64,000 nt of DNA, from positions 62,001 to 126,000 of the forward strand of contig NZ_JANHLK010000005.1 of the NCBI RefSeq assembly GCF_028682635.1. The letters are read 5' to 3'. Below the pieces are notes generated by a model. It was not told the origin of the DNA. It saw only the letters and a program-made list of their open reading frames with translations, and did no database searches. Of the stretch, positions 27,945-42,564 are shown piece after piece. How positions within the stretch are numbered: position 1 is the stretch's first letter; each line of letters starts with the position of its first letter. The DNA is from Pseudomonas putida (GTDB lineage: Bacteria; Pseudomonadota; Gammaproteobacteria; Pseudomonadales; Pseudomonadaceae). Position numbers and translations under genes: made by a program.

Positions 27945-28190
27945 TTCTCCCCTCTGCTTAAATCATTGAGCAGGGGTCCGATGATGGCAATTTCCCTCCT
28001 TTCACATTCGTCCTCATTATCACTTTCGTAATATCAAAAAAATCTTACTCTTAATAAATCACTTTAACTTCTGAACGCAGCCTCCTGTGCTGATTCAAGT
28101 TGTTGGGCGGTTTCATCCGTCTGATTCTGATTGCTCCTCTCTTTATGCTCCTAAATCTCAGTTCTGTAAGGGTTTTCCTGTAATCCGCGC
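27945..28190. other. AT-rich gap between rnpB and mraZ
   Basis: About 250 bases that are visibly poorer in G+C than the flanks, with A/T runs (for instance around 28035-28070). An imperfect hairpin (CCCCTCTGCT/AGCAGGGG) at about 27949-27977 may belong to rnpB transcript ending. I see no gene. It may act as an UP element or silencer-protein site for the dcw promoter. Confidence 0.4.
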
Positions 28191-28191
28191 C

Positions 28192-28221
28192 TTGACGGTG
28201 TGGTGGGCGCATTCCTATAGT
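28192..28221 (+). promoter_or_regulatory. mraZ (dcw cluster) sigma-70 promoter
   Basis: TTGACG (28192-28197), 18-base spacer, TATAGT (28216-28221). It places transcription start just before the MraZ repeats, about 70 bases ahead of mraZ. Confidence 0.7.
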
Positions 28222-28227
28222 GTGCGC

Positions 28228-28256
28228 AAGTGGCGGAAAGTGGCGTAAAGTGGGTT
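28228..28256 (+). promoter_or_regulatory. MraZ operator: three TGGNN repeats
   Basis: TGGCG (28231), TGGCG (28241) and TGGGT (28251), each separated by five bases (GAAAG, TAAAG). MraZ is known to bind TGGGN direct repeats with 5-nt spacers upstream of its own operon, so this is its autoregulatory site, at the start of the transcript. Confidence 0.78.
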
Positions 28257-28295
28257 TTCTGAACGTAAAACGCTAGAATTTGGAGAAACGCTGAC

Positions 28296-28751
28296 GTGTT
28301 TCGCGGAGCCAACGCAATCAGTCTCGATGCAAAGGGCCGTCTCGCTATGCCGAGCCGGTACCGTGACGAGCTGGTTTCGCGTAGTTCCGGTCAGTTGATC
28401 GTCACCATTGATGCCGTTGATCCGTGTCTGTGTGTTTACCCCCTCGATGAGTGGGAAATTATTGAAACCAAACTGCGCGCACTGCCTTCGCTTCACGAAG
28501 CGAACCGCCGTCTGCAACGTTTACTGATTGGCAATGCCGTCGACCTCGAGCTCGATGGCAGTGGTCGTTTTCTGGTTCCACCGCGTCTTCGTGAATATGC
28601 CAAGTTGGATAAGCGCGCGATGCTGGTAGGCCAACTGAACAAGTTCCAATTGTGGGACGAAGATGCCTGGGATGCGGTTGCTGCCGCTGACCTGGCTGCT
28701 ATTCAAGAACCGGGCGCGATGCCTGATAACCTGCGTGAATTGATCCTGTGA
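28296..28751 (+). CDS. mraZ: Transcriptional regulator MraZ
   Basis: 151-residue DNA-binding regulator with two AbrB/SpoVT-like domains, each with a conserved DxxGR element ([15 protein letters not shown] and [15 protein letters not shown]). It forms a ring and represses the dcw operon through upstream repeats seen at 28228-28256. The start is GTG 28296 with GGAGAAAC upstream. First gene of the cluster; its stop overlaps the rsmH start (GTGA). Confidence 0.97.
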   Translation: MFRGANAISLDAKGRLAMPSRYRDELVSRSSGQLIVTIDAVDPCLCVYPLDEWEIIETKLRALPSLHEANRRLQRLLIGNAVDLELDGSGRFLVPPRLREYAKLDKRAMLVGQLNKFQLWDEDAWDAVAAADLAAIQEPGAMPDNLRELIL

Positions 28752-29691
28752 CTATAGATAGCGGCTTTAACCACATCACCGTACTGCTTGACGAAGCCGT
28801 CGAGGCTCTCGCCGTACGTCCTGATGGCTGCTATCTGGACGGAACGTTCGGACGGGGCGGACACAGCCGGTTGATCCTCAGCCAGCTCGGTCCCGATGGT
28901 CGGTTGCTCGGGTTCGACAAAGACCCTCAAGCGATTGCCACCGGGCAGACGCTAGCGGCCGAAGACGGCCGCTTTGTCGTTGTACAGCGCAGCTTTGCCG
29001 AGCTGGGTGCGGAAGTTGCCGCGCGCGGCATGAACGGCAAGGTCAGCGGCGTGCTGCTTGACCTGGGCGTCTCTTCGCCACAGCTGGACGACCCTGAGCG
29101 CGGTTTCAGCTTCCTCAACGATGGCCCGCTGGACATGCGCATGGACCCGTCCCGCGGGATCAGCGCTGCCGAATTCGTCAACACCGCGCCCGTGGAAGAA
29201 ATCGCCCGGGTGTTCAAGGAATACGGCGAAGAGCGTTTTTCCGGGCGCATGGCCCGTGCCGTGGCCGAACGTCGCGATATCAAACCGTTCGAGCGCACCG
29301 CCGATCTGGCTGAAGTGCTGAAGGTCGCCAACCCTGCGTGGGAAAAGGGCAAGAACCCGGCTACCCGTGCATTCCAGGGGTTGCGCATCCACGTCAACAA
29401 CGAACTGGGCGATCTGGAAGCCGGTCTCGAAGCCGCGCTGGAGAGCCTGGAAGTGGGCGGTCGCCTGGTGGTGATCAGCTTCCATTCGCTGGAAGATCGC
29501 ATCGTCAAGCTGTTCATGCGCAAGCTGGTCAAAGGCGAAGCCGACAACCTGCCACGCAACCTGCCGGTTCGGCATGTCGCTTTCGAACCGAAAATCAAAA
29601 TCCATGGCAAAGCGCAGACGGCCTCCGACGCCGAGCTGAAGGCCAACCCACGCTCCCGTAGTGCTGTCATGCGCGTGGCGGAGAAGCTGCG

Positions 29692-29695
<4 letters not shown>
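28748..29695 (+). CDS. rsmH: 16S rRNA (cytosine1402-N4)-methyltransferase
   Basis: 315-residue SAM-dependent methyltransferase for N4 of C1402 in 16S rRNA. Signatures: [27 protein letters not shown] (SAM site), [14 protein letters not shown], and [15 protein letters not shown] start overlapping the mraZ stop; its own stop overlaps ftsL. Partner enzyme RsmI is encoded just upstream. Confidence 0.97.
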
Positions 29696-31723
<2,028 letters not shown>

Positions 31724-31724
<1 letters not shown>

Positions 31725-33187
31725 TGTCTTTGAGCCTGAACAAGATTTTCCCCCACGCCGGCCACGATCTGTTGATCCGTGAGTTGGCGCTGGACAGTCG
31801 CAACGTACGCGCGGGTGACCTGTTCCTCGCGGTGCCGGGCGGCAAATTCGATGGCCGTGCGCACATTGCCGATGCGCTTGCGCGAGGCGCTGCGGCCGTG
31901 GCTTATGAAGTGGAAGGCGCTACCGTGCTGCCGATCACCGACGTGCCGCTGATTCCGGTCAAGGGCCTGGCAGCGCAGCTGTCGGACATCGCCGGGCGTT
32001 TTTATGGCGAGCCGAGCCATCACCTGAAACTGGTGGGCGTAACTGGCACCAACGGCAAGACCAGTGTGACCCAACTGGTGGCCCAGGCACTGGATCTGCT
32101 TGGTCAGCACTGCGGCATTGTCGGCACCCTCGGCAGCGGGTTTCATGGCGCGCTGGAAAGCGGCCTGCACACCACGCCAAACCCGATTGCAGTGCAAGCG
32201 ACCTTGGGCGACCTGAAAAAGGCCGGTGCCAAGGCGGTTGCCATGGAAGTCTCGTCCCATGGCCTGGATCAGGGCCGGGTCACCGCGCTGGCATTCGATG
32301 TGGCCGTGATGACCAACCTGTCCCGCGACCATCTGGACTACCACGGCACCATGCAGGCCTATGGCGAAGCCAAGTCCAGGTTGTTCGCCTGGAATGACTT
32401 GAAGTGCCGGGTGGTCAACCTCGACGATGATTTCGGCCGGCAACTGGCTGCCGAAAAACGCGAGTCGCGTCTGATCACCTACAGCCTGCTCGACAGCAGC
32501 GCTTACCTGTATTGCCGCGAAGCGCAGTTCGATGATCACGGCGTGCGCGCCACGCTGGTTACGCCCCAGGGCGAACACCACCTGCGCAGCACGCTGCTGG
32601 GTCGTTTCAACCTGAGCAACGTGCTGGCGGCGGTCGGCGCCTTGCTCGGTCTGGACTATGCCCTGGACGAAATTCTCAAGGTGCTGCCCAAACTCGAAGG
32701 CCCGGCCGGGCGCATGCAACGCCTGGGCGGCGGTACCCAGCCGTTGGTGGTGGTCGATTACGCCCACACCCCGGACGCCCTGGAAAAAGTCCTGACGGCC
32801 CTGCGCCCTCACGTCAAAGGACGGCTGCTGTGCCTGTTCGGCTGTGGCGGCGACCGCGATCGCGGCAAGCGTCCGCTGATGGCCGAAGTGGTCGAGCGTC
32901 TGGCCGATGGCGTACTGGTCACCGACGACAACCCGCGCACTGAAGATCCATCGGTGATTTTCGACGACATCCGTGCCGGCTTCACCGCTGTGGATAAAGT
33001 GACCTTCGTGGCTGGCCGTGGCCAGGCAATTGCCCAGTTGATCGCCGGTGCGTCGGCTGATGACGTGATTGTCCTGGCCGGTAAAGGTCACGAGGACTAT
33101 CAGGAAATCAACGGCGAACGGCATGCCTTTTCCGATCTGGTCGAGGCCGATCATGCCTTGACCGCGTGGGAGGTGGCCCATGCTTAA
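31724..33187 (+). CDS. murE: UDP-MurNAc-tripeptide (meso-DAP) synthetase MurE
   Basis: 487-residue Mur ligase that adds meso-diaminopimelate to UDP-MurNAc-Ala-Glu. ATP loop VTGTNGKTSVTQL; the DNPR motif (402-405) that selects meso-DAP over lysine is present, which fits a Gram-negative wall. It overlaps ftsI by one base and murF by eight. Confidence 0.97.
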
Positions 33188-34547
33188 AGCCTTGAAACTG
33201 AGCGAACTGACCGGCGCGCTGAATGCACGCTTGATCGCAGCAGATGCGAGCTTCGACGGCGTCAGCATCGACAGTCGCGCCATCAAGCCGGGCCAGCTGT
33301 TCATTGCCCTGGCCGGTCCGCGCTTCGATGGCCATGACTACCTCAATGAAGTCGCGGCCAAAGGTGCCGTGGCAGCCTTGGTCGAGCGTGAAGTCGCCGA
33401 CAGCGCGCTGCCGCAATTGCTGGTGGCCGATACCCGCCAGGCCCTGGGCCAACTGGGCGCGCTCAATCGTGCGGCATTCACCCAGCCAGTCGCCGCCATC
33501 ACCGGTTCCAGCGGCAAGACCACGGTCAAGGAAATGCTCGCGAGCATCCTGCGCACCCGTGGCCCTGTGCTGGCCACCCGCGGCAACCTGAACAACGACC
33601 TCGGCGCGCCGTTGACCCTGCTCGAACTGGCACCGGAACACACCGCCGCCGTGATCGAGCTCGGTGCTTCGCGCCTGGGTGAAATTGCCTACACCGTGGG
33701 CCTGACCAAACCCCATGTGGCCATTCTCAACAATGCCGGAACCGCCCATGTCGGCGAGTTCGGCGGGCCGGAAAAAATCGTCGAAGCCAAGGGCGAGATC
33801 ATTGATGGGCTGGATGCCAATGGCGTCGCCGTGCTCAATCTCGACGACAAGGCGTTCGACATCTGGAAGACCCGCGCTGGCGAGCGCAAGGTGCTGACCT
33901 TCGCCCTGAGCAATGTCAGTGCCGATTTCTACGCCAGCGACCTGGCCACCGATGCCCGTGGCTGCCCGGCGTTCAACCTGCACAGTCCTGAAGGTGTGGA
34001 GCGCGTTCAACTGAACCTGCTCGGCACCCATAACGTCGCCAACGCCATGGCTGCCGCGGCTGCCGCCCATGCCCTGGGGGTGTCGCTGTTCGGCATCGCC
34101 ACCGGCCTCGGCGCGGTGCAACCGGTCAAGGGTCGTACCGTTGCGCAACTGGCCAGCAATGGCATGCGCGTCATTGATGACACTTACAACGCAAACCCCA
34201 CCTCCATGTGCGCCGCCGTTGATATACTGGCCGGCTTTTCCGGTCGCACCGTTCTGGTGCTCGGGGATATCGGCGAGTTGGGCGACTGGGCGCAGCAGGG
34301 GCACCGCGACGTGGGCGAATACGCCCGTGGCAAGGTTTCTGCGCTGTACGCCGTCGGGCCGATGATGGTTCACGCCGTCGACGCTTTCGGTCCACAAGCC
34401 TTTCACTTCAGCACGCAGGCTGAACTGATCAAGGCCCTGGGGGCCGAGCAGGATACAAACACCACCATTTTGATCAAGGGCTCGCGCAGCGCTGCGATGG
34501 AAAACATCGTTGCCGCTTTGTGCGGGACCAGTCTGGAGAAACATTAA
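33180..34547 (+). CDS. murF: UDP-MurNAc-tripeptide--D-Ala-D-Ala ligase MurF
   Basis: 455-residue Mur ligase adding D-Ala-D-Ala to finish the UDP-MurNAc pentapeptide. ATP loop [27 protein letters not shown] and [13 protein letters not shown] are family signatures. The start lies inside the end of murE (8-base overlap) and the stop shares a base with mraY. Confidence 0.97.
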   Translation: MLKALKLSELTGALNARLIAADASFDGVSIDSRAIKPGQLFIALAGPRFDGHDYLNEVAAKGAVAALVEREVADSALPQLLVADTRQALGQLGALNRAAFTQPVAAITGSSGKTTVKEMLASILRTRGPVLATRGNLNNDLGAPLTLLELAPEHTAAVIELGASRLGEIAYTVGLTKPHVAILNNAGTAHVGEFGGPEKIVEAKGEIIDGLDANGVAVLNLDDKAFDIWKTRAGERKVLTFALSNVSADFYASDLATDARGCPAFNLHSPEGVERVQLNLLGTHNVANAMAAAAAAHALGVSLFGIATGLGAVQPVKGRTVAQLASNGMRVIDDTYNANPTSMCAAVDILAGFSGRTVLVLGDIGELGDWAQQGHRDVGEYARGKVSALYAVGPMMVHAVDAFGPQAFHFSTQAELIKALGAEQDTNTTILIKGSRSAAMENIVAALCGTSLEKH

Positions 34548-35629
34548 TGCTGCTGCTGCTAGCGGAGTATCTGCAACAGTTCTACAAAGGCTTCGCGGTC
34601 TTCCAGTACCTGACCCTGCGCGGGATTCTCGGTGTGCTGACCGCGCTGGTTTTGTCGCTGTGCTATGGCCCGTGGATGATCCGTACTCTGCAGAACCGTC
34701 AGATCGGCCAGTCCGTCCGCAACGACGGCCCGCAATCGCACCTGTCCAAATCCGGCACCCCGACCATGGGTGGTGCGCTGATTTTGTCGTCGATCGGTGT
34801 CAGCACCCTGCTGTGGGCTGACCTGACCAACCGTTATGTCTGGGTCGTCCTGTTGGTGACCCTGTTGTTCGGTGCCATCGGCTGGGTCGATGACTACCGC
34901 AAGGTGATCGAGAAGAACTCCCGTGGCCTGCCGAGCCGCTGGAAGTACTTCTGGCAGTCGGTGTTCGGCCTTGGCGCTGCGATCTTCCTTTATATGACCG
35001 CCGCGACGCCGGTGGAAACCACCCTGATCCTGCCCATGCTCAAGGACCACAGCATTGCGCTGGGCGCAGGCTTCATCGTCCTGACCTACTTCGTGATCGT
35101 CGGTTCGAGCAACGCGGTCAACCTGACCGACGGCCTCGACGGCCTGGCGATCATGCCGACCGTGATGGTCGGTGGTGGCCTGGGGATCTTCTGCTACCTG
35201 TCGGGTAACGTGAAATTCGCCGAATACCTGCTGATCCCTTATGTACCGGGCGCGGGTGAGCTGATCGTGTTCTGCGGCGCGCTGATCGGTGCCGGCCTGG
35301 GCTTCCTTTGGTTCAACACCTATCCCGCACAAGTCTTCATGGGCGACGTCGGCGCGCTGGCGCTGGGCGCGGCCCTGGGCACCATCGCCGTGATCGTCCG
35401 TCAGGAAATCGTCCTGTTCATCATGGGCGGCGTGTTCGTGATGGAAACCCTGTCAGTCGTCATTCAGGTTGCGTCCTTTAAGCTGACCGGTCGCCGTGTG
35501 TTCCGCATGGCACCGATTCACCACCACTTTGAACTCAAGGGCTGGCCCGAGCCACGCGTGATTGTCCGTTTCTGGATCATCACCGTGATTCTCGTGCTGA
35601 TTGGTCTTGCCACCCTGAAACTGAGGTAG
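34547..35629 (+). CDS. mraY: Phospho-MurNAc-pentapeptide translocase MraY
   Basis: 360 residues, exactly the E. coli length. Polytopic membrane enzyme that makes lipid I from UDP-MurNAc-pentapeptide and undecaprenyl phosphate. Catalytic/metal motifs: [17 protein letters not shown], and [21 protein letters not shown] lies near the C-terminus. About ten hydrophobic helices. ATG overlaps the murF stop (TAATG). Confidence 0.97.
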   Translation: MLLLLAEYLQQFYKGFAVFQYLTLRGILGVLTALVLSLCYGPWMIRTLQNRQIGQSVRNDGPQSHLSKSGTPTMGGALILSSIGVSTLLWADLTNRYVWVVLLVTLLFGAIGWVDDYRKVIEKNSRGLPSRWKYFWQSVFGLGAAIFLYMTAATPVETTLILPMLKDHSIALGAGFIVLTYFVIVGSSNAVNLTDGLDGLAIMPTVMVGGGLGIFCYLSGNVKFAEYLLIPYVPGAGELIVFCGALIGAGLGFLWFNTYPAQVFMGDVGALALGAALGTIAVIVRQEIVLFIMGGVFVMETLSVVIQVASFKLTGRRVFRMAPIHHHFELKGWPEPRVIVRFWIITVILVLIGLATLKLR

Positions 35630-35635
35630 AAACCC

Positions 35636-36982
35636 GTGTCCCTGATCGCGTCTGACCACTTCCGCATCGTTGTCGGCCTCGGCAAGAGCGGCATGTCCCT
35701 GGTTCGCTTCCTGGCGAACCGGGGCGTGGCGTTTGCGGTGGCCGATACGCGGGAAAACCCGCCGGAACTGGCCACGCTCAAGCGTGACTACCCGCAGGTG
35801 GAAGTGCGTTGCGGCGAGCTGGACGTCGAGTTCCTGTGCCGTGCCGACGAGCTCTACGTGAGCCCCGGCCTGGCACTGGCGACCCCGGCCCTGCAGGCCG
35901 CTGCTGCCCGTGGCGTGAAATTGTCCGGCGACATCGAGCTGTTCGCGCGTAACGCGAAGGCGCCGATCGTGGCCATCAGCGGTTCCAACGCGAAGAGCAC
36001 CGTGACCACACTGGTCGGCGAGATGGCGGCGGCGGCGGGCAAACGTGTCGCTGTAGGCGGCAACCTCGGTACGCCGGCGCTGGACCTGCTCAGCGACGAC
36101 GTCGAGTTGTACGTGATGGAGTTGTCGAGTTTCCAGCTGGAAACCACCGATCAGCTCAACGCCGAAGTAGCGACCGTGCTCAACATCAGCGAAGACCACA
36201 TGGACCGCTACAGCGGCCTGCCGGCCTATCACCTGGCCAAGCACCGGATCTTCCGTGGCGCCAAGCAGTTTGTGGTCAACCGTCAGGATGCCCTGAGCCG
36301 GCCGTTGATGGGCGAGGGCCAGCCGTGCTGGACCTTTGGCCTGACCAAACCGGATTTCAAGGCCTTCGGTATCCGCGAAGAAGGCGGCGAGAAGTACCTG
36401 GCCTTCGAATTCCAGAACCTGATGCCGGTGCGCGAATTGAAAGTTCGCGGCGCCCATAACCAATCCAACGCCCTGGCGGCATTGGCACTCGGTCACGCCG
36501 TCGGCTTGCCGTTCGACGCCATGCTCTCGGCGCTGCGCACCTTCGCCGGGCTCGAGCATCGTTGCCAATGGGTCCGCGACCTGGATGGCGTGGGTTACTA
36601 CAACGACTCCAAAGCCACCAACGTCGGCGCCGCGCTGGCAGCCATCGAAGGCCTGGGTGCGGACATCGACGGCAAGATCGTGCTGATCGCCGGCGGCGAC
36701 GGCAAGGGGGCCGAGTTCAAGGACCTGCGTGATCCGGTGGCGGCCAACTGCCGTGCCGTGGTCCTCATGGGCCGCGACTCCGACAAGATCGGCCAGGCCA
36801 TCGGCGATGCCGTTCCGCTGATTCGTGCAGGCTCCCTGCTCGAAGCCGTCGCGCAATGCCGCGCCGCTGCCCGGCCGGGCGACGTGGTGCTGCTGTCGCC
36901 GGCGTGCGCCAGTTTCGACATGTTCAAGCACTACGAAGACCGTGGTCACCAGTTCGTCCAAGCCGTGGAGGAACTGGCATGA
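35636..36982 (+). CDS. murD: UDP-MurNAc-L-Ala--D-Glu ligase MurD
   Basis: 448-residue Mur ligase that adds D-glutamate. Family ATP loop reads AISGSNAKSTVTTLVG, with Ala-Lys in place of the usual Gly-Lys, a variant I believe occurs in other pseudomonads. YNDSKATNVGAAL and SPACASFDMFKHYEDRG are MurD signatures. GTG start six bases after mraY; the end overlaps ftsW by four bases. Confidence 0.95.
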   Translation: MSLIASDHFRIVVGLGKSGMSLVRFLANRGVAFAVADTRENPPELATLKRDYPQVEVRCGELDVEFLCRADELYVSPGLALATPALQAAAARGVKLSGDIELFARNAKAPIVAISGSNAKSTVTTLVGEMAAAAGKRVAVGGNLGTPALDLLSDDVELYVMELSSFQLETTDQLNAEVATVLNISEDHMDRYSGLPAYHLAKHRIFRGAKQFVVNRQDALSRPLMGEGQPCWTFGLTKPDFKAFGIREEGGEKYLAFEFQNLMPVRELKVRGAHNQSNALAALALGHAVGLPFDAMLSALRTFAGLEHRCQWVRDLDGVGYYNDSKATNVGAALAAIEGLGADIDGKIVLIAGGDGKGAEFKDLRDPVAANCRAVVLMGRDSDKIGQAIGDAVPLIRAGSLLEAVAQCRAAARPGDVVLLSPACASFDMFKHYEDRGHQFVQAVEELA

Positions 36983-38196
36983 GTCTTCGGGGCATCATCA
37001 AGCCGTACCCATCGCCGCTGATCACCGGGCGCGGCATCGACCTCGACTTCCCGATGCTCGTCGGTTGCCTGACGCTGCTCGGCCTGGGGCTGGTGATGAT
37101 TGCATCGGCCTCCACGGAAGTGGCGGCGGTGCAGTCCGGCAGCGCCCTGTACTACATGATTCGCCACCTGATCTACGTGGTGCTGGGCCTTGCTGCCTGC
37201 ATCGTCACCATGATGATCCCGATCGCCACCTGGCAACGCCTGGGCTGGTTGATGCTGCTGGGGGCATTCGGTTTGCTGGTGATGGTGATCATTCCCGGGA
37301 TCGGGCGTGAAGTGAACGGTTCGATGCGCTGGATCGGCTTCAGCTTTTTCAACGTCCAGCCTTCCGAGATCGCCAAGGTGTTCGTGGTGATCTACCTCGC
37401 CGGTTATCTGGTGCGTCGCCAGAAAGAAGTGCGTGAAAGCTGGATGGGTTTCTTCAAGCCGTTCATCGTGCTGCTGCCGATGGCGGGCCTGTTGCTGATG
37501 GAGCCGGACTTTGGTGCCACCGTGGTGATGATGGGTGCGGCGGCGGCGATGCTGTTCCTCGGCGGGGTCGGGCTGTTCCGGTTTTCCCTGATGGTGGTCC
37601 TGGCGGTCGGGGCGGTGGTGTTGCTGATTCAGATGCAGCCGTATCGAATGGCGCGTCTGACCAACTTTGCCGATCCGTGGGCCGACCAGTTCGGTGCCGG
37701 CTACCAGCTGTCCCAGGCATTGATCGCTTTCGGCCGCGGCGAATGGCTGGGCGTTGGCCTGGGCAACAGCGTGCAGAAGCAGTTCTACCTGCCGGAAGCC
37801 CACACTGACTTCGTGTTCTCGGTCCTGGCCGAAGAGCTGGGTGCCGTGGGTTCCCTGTGCACGGTGGCGCTGTTCGTCTTCGTTTGTATTCGTGGCATGT
37901 ACATCGGCTTGTGGGCCGAGAAGGCCAAGCAGTTTTTCGCCGCCTATGTCGCCTACGGCCTGTCGTTCCTGTGGATCGGTCAGTTCCTGATCAACATTGG
38001 TGTGAACGTCGGCCTGCTGCCGACCAAGGGCCTGACGCTGCCGTTCCTCAGCTATGGCGGCAGTTCGTTGGTGATCTGCTGTGCCTGTCTCGGCTTGTTG
38101 CTGCGCATCGAGTGGGAGAGTCGAACCCACCTGGGCAGCGAAGAGATGGAGTTCCATGAGAGCGACTTCGCCGAGGAGCCGAACCATGGGCGCTAA
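36979..38196 (+). CDS. ftsW: Septal peptidoglycan polymerase FtsW (SEDS)
   Basis: 405-residue SEDS glycosyltransferase that polymerises lipid II at the septum in partnership with FtsI. About ten transmembrane helices; signatures NGSMRWIGFSFFNVQPSEIAK (shorter in the family as RW...QPSE), TDFVFSVLAEELG, and PTKGLTLPFLSYGGSS. ATG 36979 is in the murD overlap; earlier in-frame codons would run deep into murD. Overlaps murG by 11 bases. Confidence 0.95.
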   Translation: MSLRGIIKPYPSPLITGRGIDLDFPMLVGCLTLLGLGLVMIASASTEVAAVQSGSALYYMIRHLIYVVLGLAACIVTMMIPIATWQRLGWLMLLGAFGLLVMVIIPGIGREVNGSMRWIGFSFFNVQPSEIAKVFVVIYLAGYLVRRQKEVRESWMGFFKPFIVLLPMAGLLLMEPDFGATVVMMGAAAAMLFLGGVGLFRFSLMVVLAVGAVVLLIQMQPYRMARLTNFADPWADQFGAGYQLSQALIAFGRGEWLGVGLGNSVQKQFYLPEAHTDFVFSVLAEELGAVGSLCTVALFVFVCIRGMYIGLWAEKAKQFFAAYVAYGLSFLWIGQFLINIGVNVGLLPTKGLTLPFLSYGGSSLVICCACLGLLLRIEWESRTHLGSEEMEFHESDFAEEPNHGR

Positions 38197-39248
38197 CGTA
38201 TTGATCATGGCCGGCGGCACCGGGGGCCACGTGTTCCCGGCACTGGCCTGTGCCCGCGAATTCCAGGCCCGCGGTTACACCGTGCACTGGCTCGGGACGC
38301 CACGCGGTATCGAGAACGAATTGGTTCCGATGGCCGGTATCGAACTGCACCGGATCAACGCCAGCGGTTTGCGTGGCAAGGGCAAGCTGTCGCTGCTCAA
38401 GGCGCCGTTCATGTTGCTCAAATCGGTCTGGCAGGCGCGGGCGATCATTCGTCGTTTGCAGCCGGCTTGCGTGGTGGGCTTTGGCGGTTATGTGACCGGC
38501 CCTGGTGGTGTCGCAGCCAAACTGGCCGGTGTGCCGGTGATCGTTCACGAACAGAACGCCGTGGCGGGTACCGCCAATCGGTTGCTGGTGCCGTTGGCCG
38601 CCCGAGTCTGTGAAGCGTTCCCCGACACCTTTACCCTGTCGAGCAGCCGACGGACCACCGGTAACCCGGTGCGCACCGAGCTGTTCCTCGAAACACCGCG
38701 CCCGGCCCTGGCCGGTCGCAAGGCGCGTTTGCTGATCCTGGGCGGAAGCCTGGGCGCAGAACCGTTGAACAAGCTGCTGCCTGAAGCCCTGTCGCAAGTC
38801 GCCGTCGACCTGCGCCCGGAAGTGTTCCATCAGGCCGGTAAAAACCATGATGAAGTGACTGCGCAGCGCTACTTCGCGGCTGGCGTCGAGGCGCAAGTGC
38901 AGCCGTTCATCAAAGACATGGCCCAAGCCTATGGCTGGGCCGACCTGGTGGTATGTCGCGCAGGTGCGCTGACCATCAGTGAACTGGCCGCCGCCGGTCT
39001 GCCCTCGATGCTGGTGCCGTTGCCCCACGCGATCGACGATCACCAGACCCGCAACGCCGATTATTTGGCCCGTGAAGGCGCTGCCTTCCTGATGCCGCAA
39101 AGAACGACCGGTGCAGCGGATCTTGCCGCGCGCCTGACAGAGGTCCTGATGCAACCACAACGACTCAACGATATGGCCACTGCGGCCCGCCGCCTGGCCA
39201 AACCCGATGCCACCCGTAACGTGGTCGATACCTGCCTGGAGGTGGCCC

Positions 39249-39256
<8 letters not shown>
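38186..39256 (+). CDS. murG: Lipid II synthase MurG
   Basis: 356-residue GT-B glycosyltransferase that adds GlcNAc to lipid I at the inner face of the membrane. Signatures: [14 protein letters not shown] (N-terminal loop), [36 protein letters not shown] and [18 protein letters not shown]. The start overlaps the end of ftsW and the end overlaps the murC start by eight bases. Confidence 0.97.
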
Positions 39257-41680
<2,424 letters not shown>

Positions 41681-41684
41681 TACC

Positions 41685-42551
41685 ATGCAAGGCGCACAGT
41701 TGAGACATCAGCCACCCGCACCCGGCCGCAAGCCGGTGCCGCGGGGTGCCAGCCGAATGGTGGCCAAAGAGCCGATGTCCGCGCGCCTGCCGAAAGCCAA
41801 CTTCGGTGTTCTCAAAGCCTTGTTCTGGCCGGTGCTGCTGGTCGCGTTGGGGTTCGGTACCTACGAAGGCGCGCAGCGTTTGTTGCCGTACGCCGACCGT
41901 CCGATCACCAGGATCGCGGTGCAGGGCGACCTGAGCTACATCAGCCAGCAGGCGGTACAGCAGCGAATCGCCCCGTTCGTGGCGTCGAGCTTCTTCACCA
42001 TCGACCTGGCGGGCATGCGCACCGAGCTTGAAACCATGCCATGGATTGCCCATGCCGAAGTGCGCAGGGTGTGGCCGGACCAGGTGGTGATTCGCCTGGA
42101 AGAACAATTGCCGGTGGCCCGTTGGGGCGACGAATCGCTATTGAACAACCAGGGGCAGGCGTTTACCCCGCGCGAGCTGGCCAATTACGAACACTTGCCG
42201 CAGTTGTTCGGTCCGCAGCGGGCCCAGCAGCAAGTGATGCAGCAATACCAGGTACTGAGCCAGCTGCTCAGGCCATTGGGCTTCTCGATTGCGCGCCTGG
42301 AGTTGCGCGAACGAGGCAGCTGGTTCCTGACGACCGGCCCTGGCAGTGCCGGGCCCGGGATCGAACTGCTGCTGGGACGCGGCAACCTGGTAGAGAAGAT
42401 GCGCCGTTTCATTGCCATCTATGACAAGACGCTCAAAGAACAGATTACGAACATTGCGCGCATCGATCTGCGCTACGCCAACGGCCTCGCTGTTGGCTGG
42501 CGGGAACCAGTAGCGCCTACGACAGCCCAACCCGCTGTCGCGAAGAATTAA
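41685..42551 (+). CDS. ftsQ: Cell division protein FtsQ
   Basis: 288-residue bitopic division protein. A basic, proline-rich cytoplasmic N-terminus, a transmembrane helix at about 45-62 ([20 protein letters not shown]), then a POTRA domain ([20 protein letters not shown]) and the beta domain that bind FtsL/FtsB. Four bases after ddlB; 13 bases before ftsA. Confidence 0.95.
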   Translation: MQGAQLRHQPPAPGRKPVPRGASRMVAKEPMSARLPKANFGVLKALFWPVLLVALGFGTYEGAQRLLPYADRPITRIAVQGDLSYISQQAVQQRIAPFVASSFFTIDLAGMRTELETMPWIAHAEVRRVWPDQVVIRLEEQLPVARWGDESLLNNQGQAFTPRELANYEHLPQLFGPQRAQQQVMQQYQVLSQLLRPLGFSIARLELRERGSWFLTTGPGSAGPGIELLLGRGNLVEKMRRFIAIYDKTLKEQITNIARIDLRYANGLAVGWREPVAPTTAQPAVAKN

Positions 42552-42564
42552 GAGAGGCAGGACC

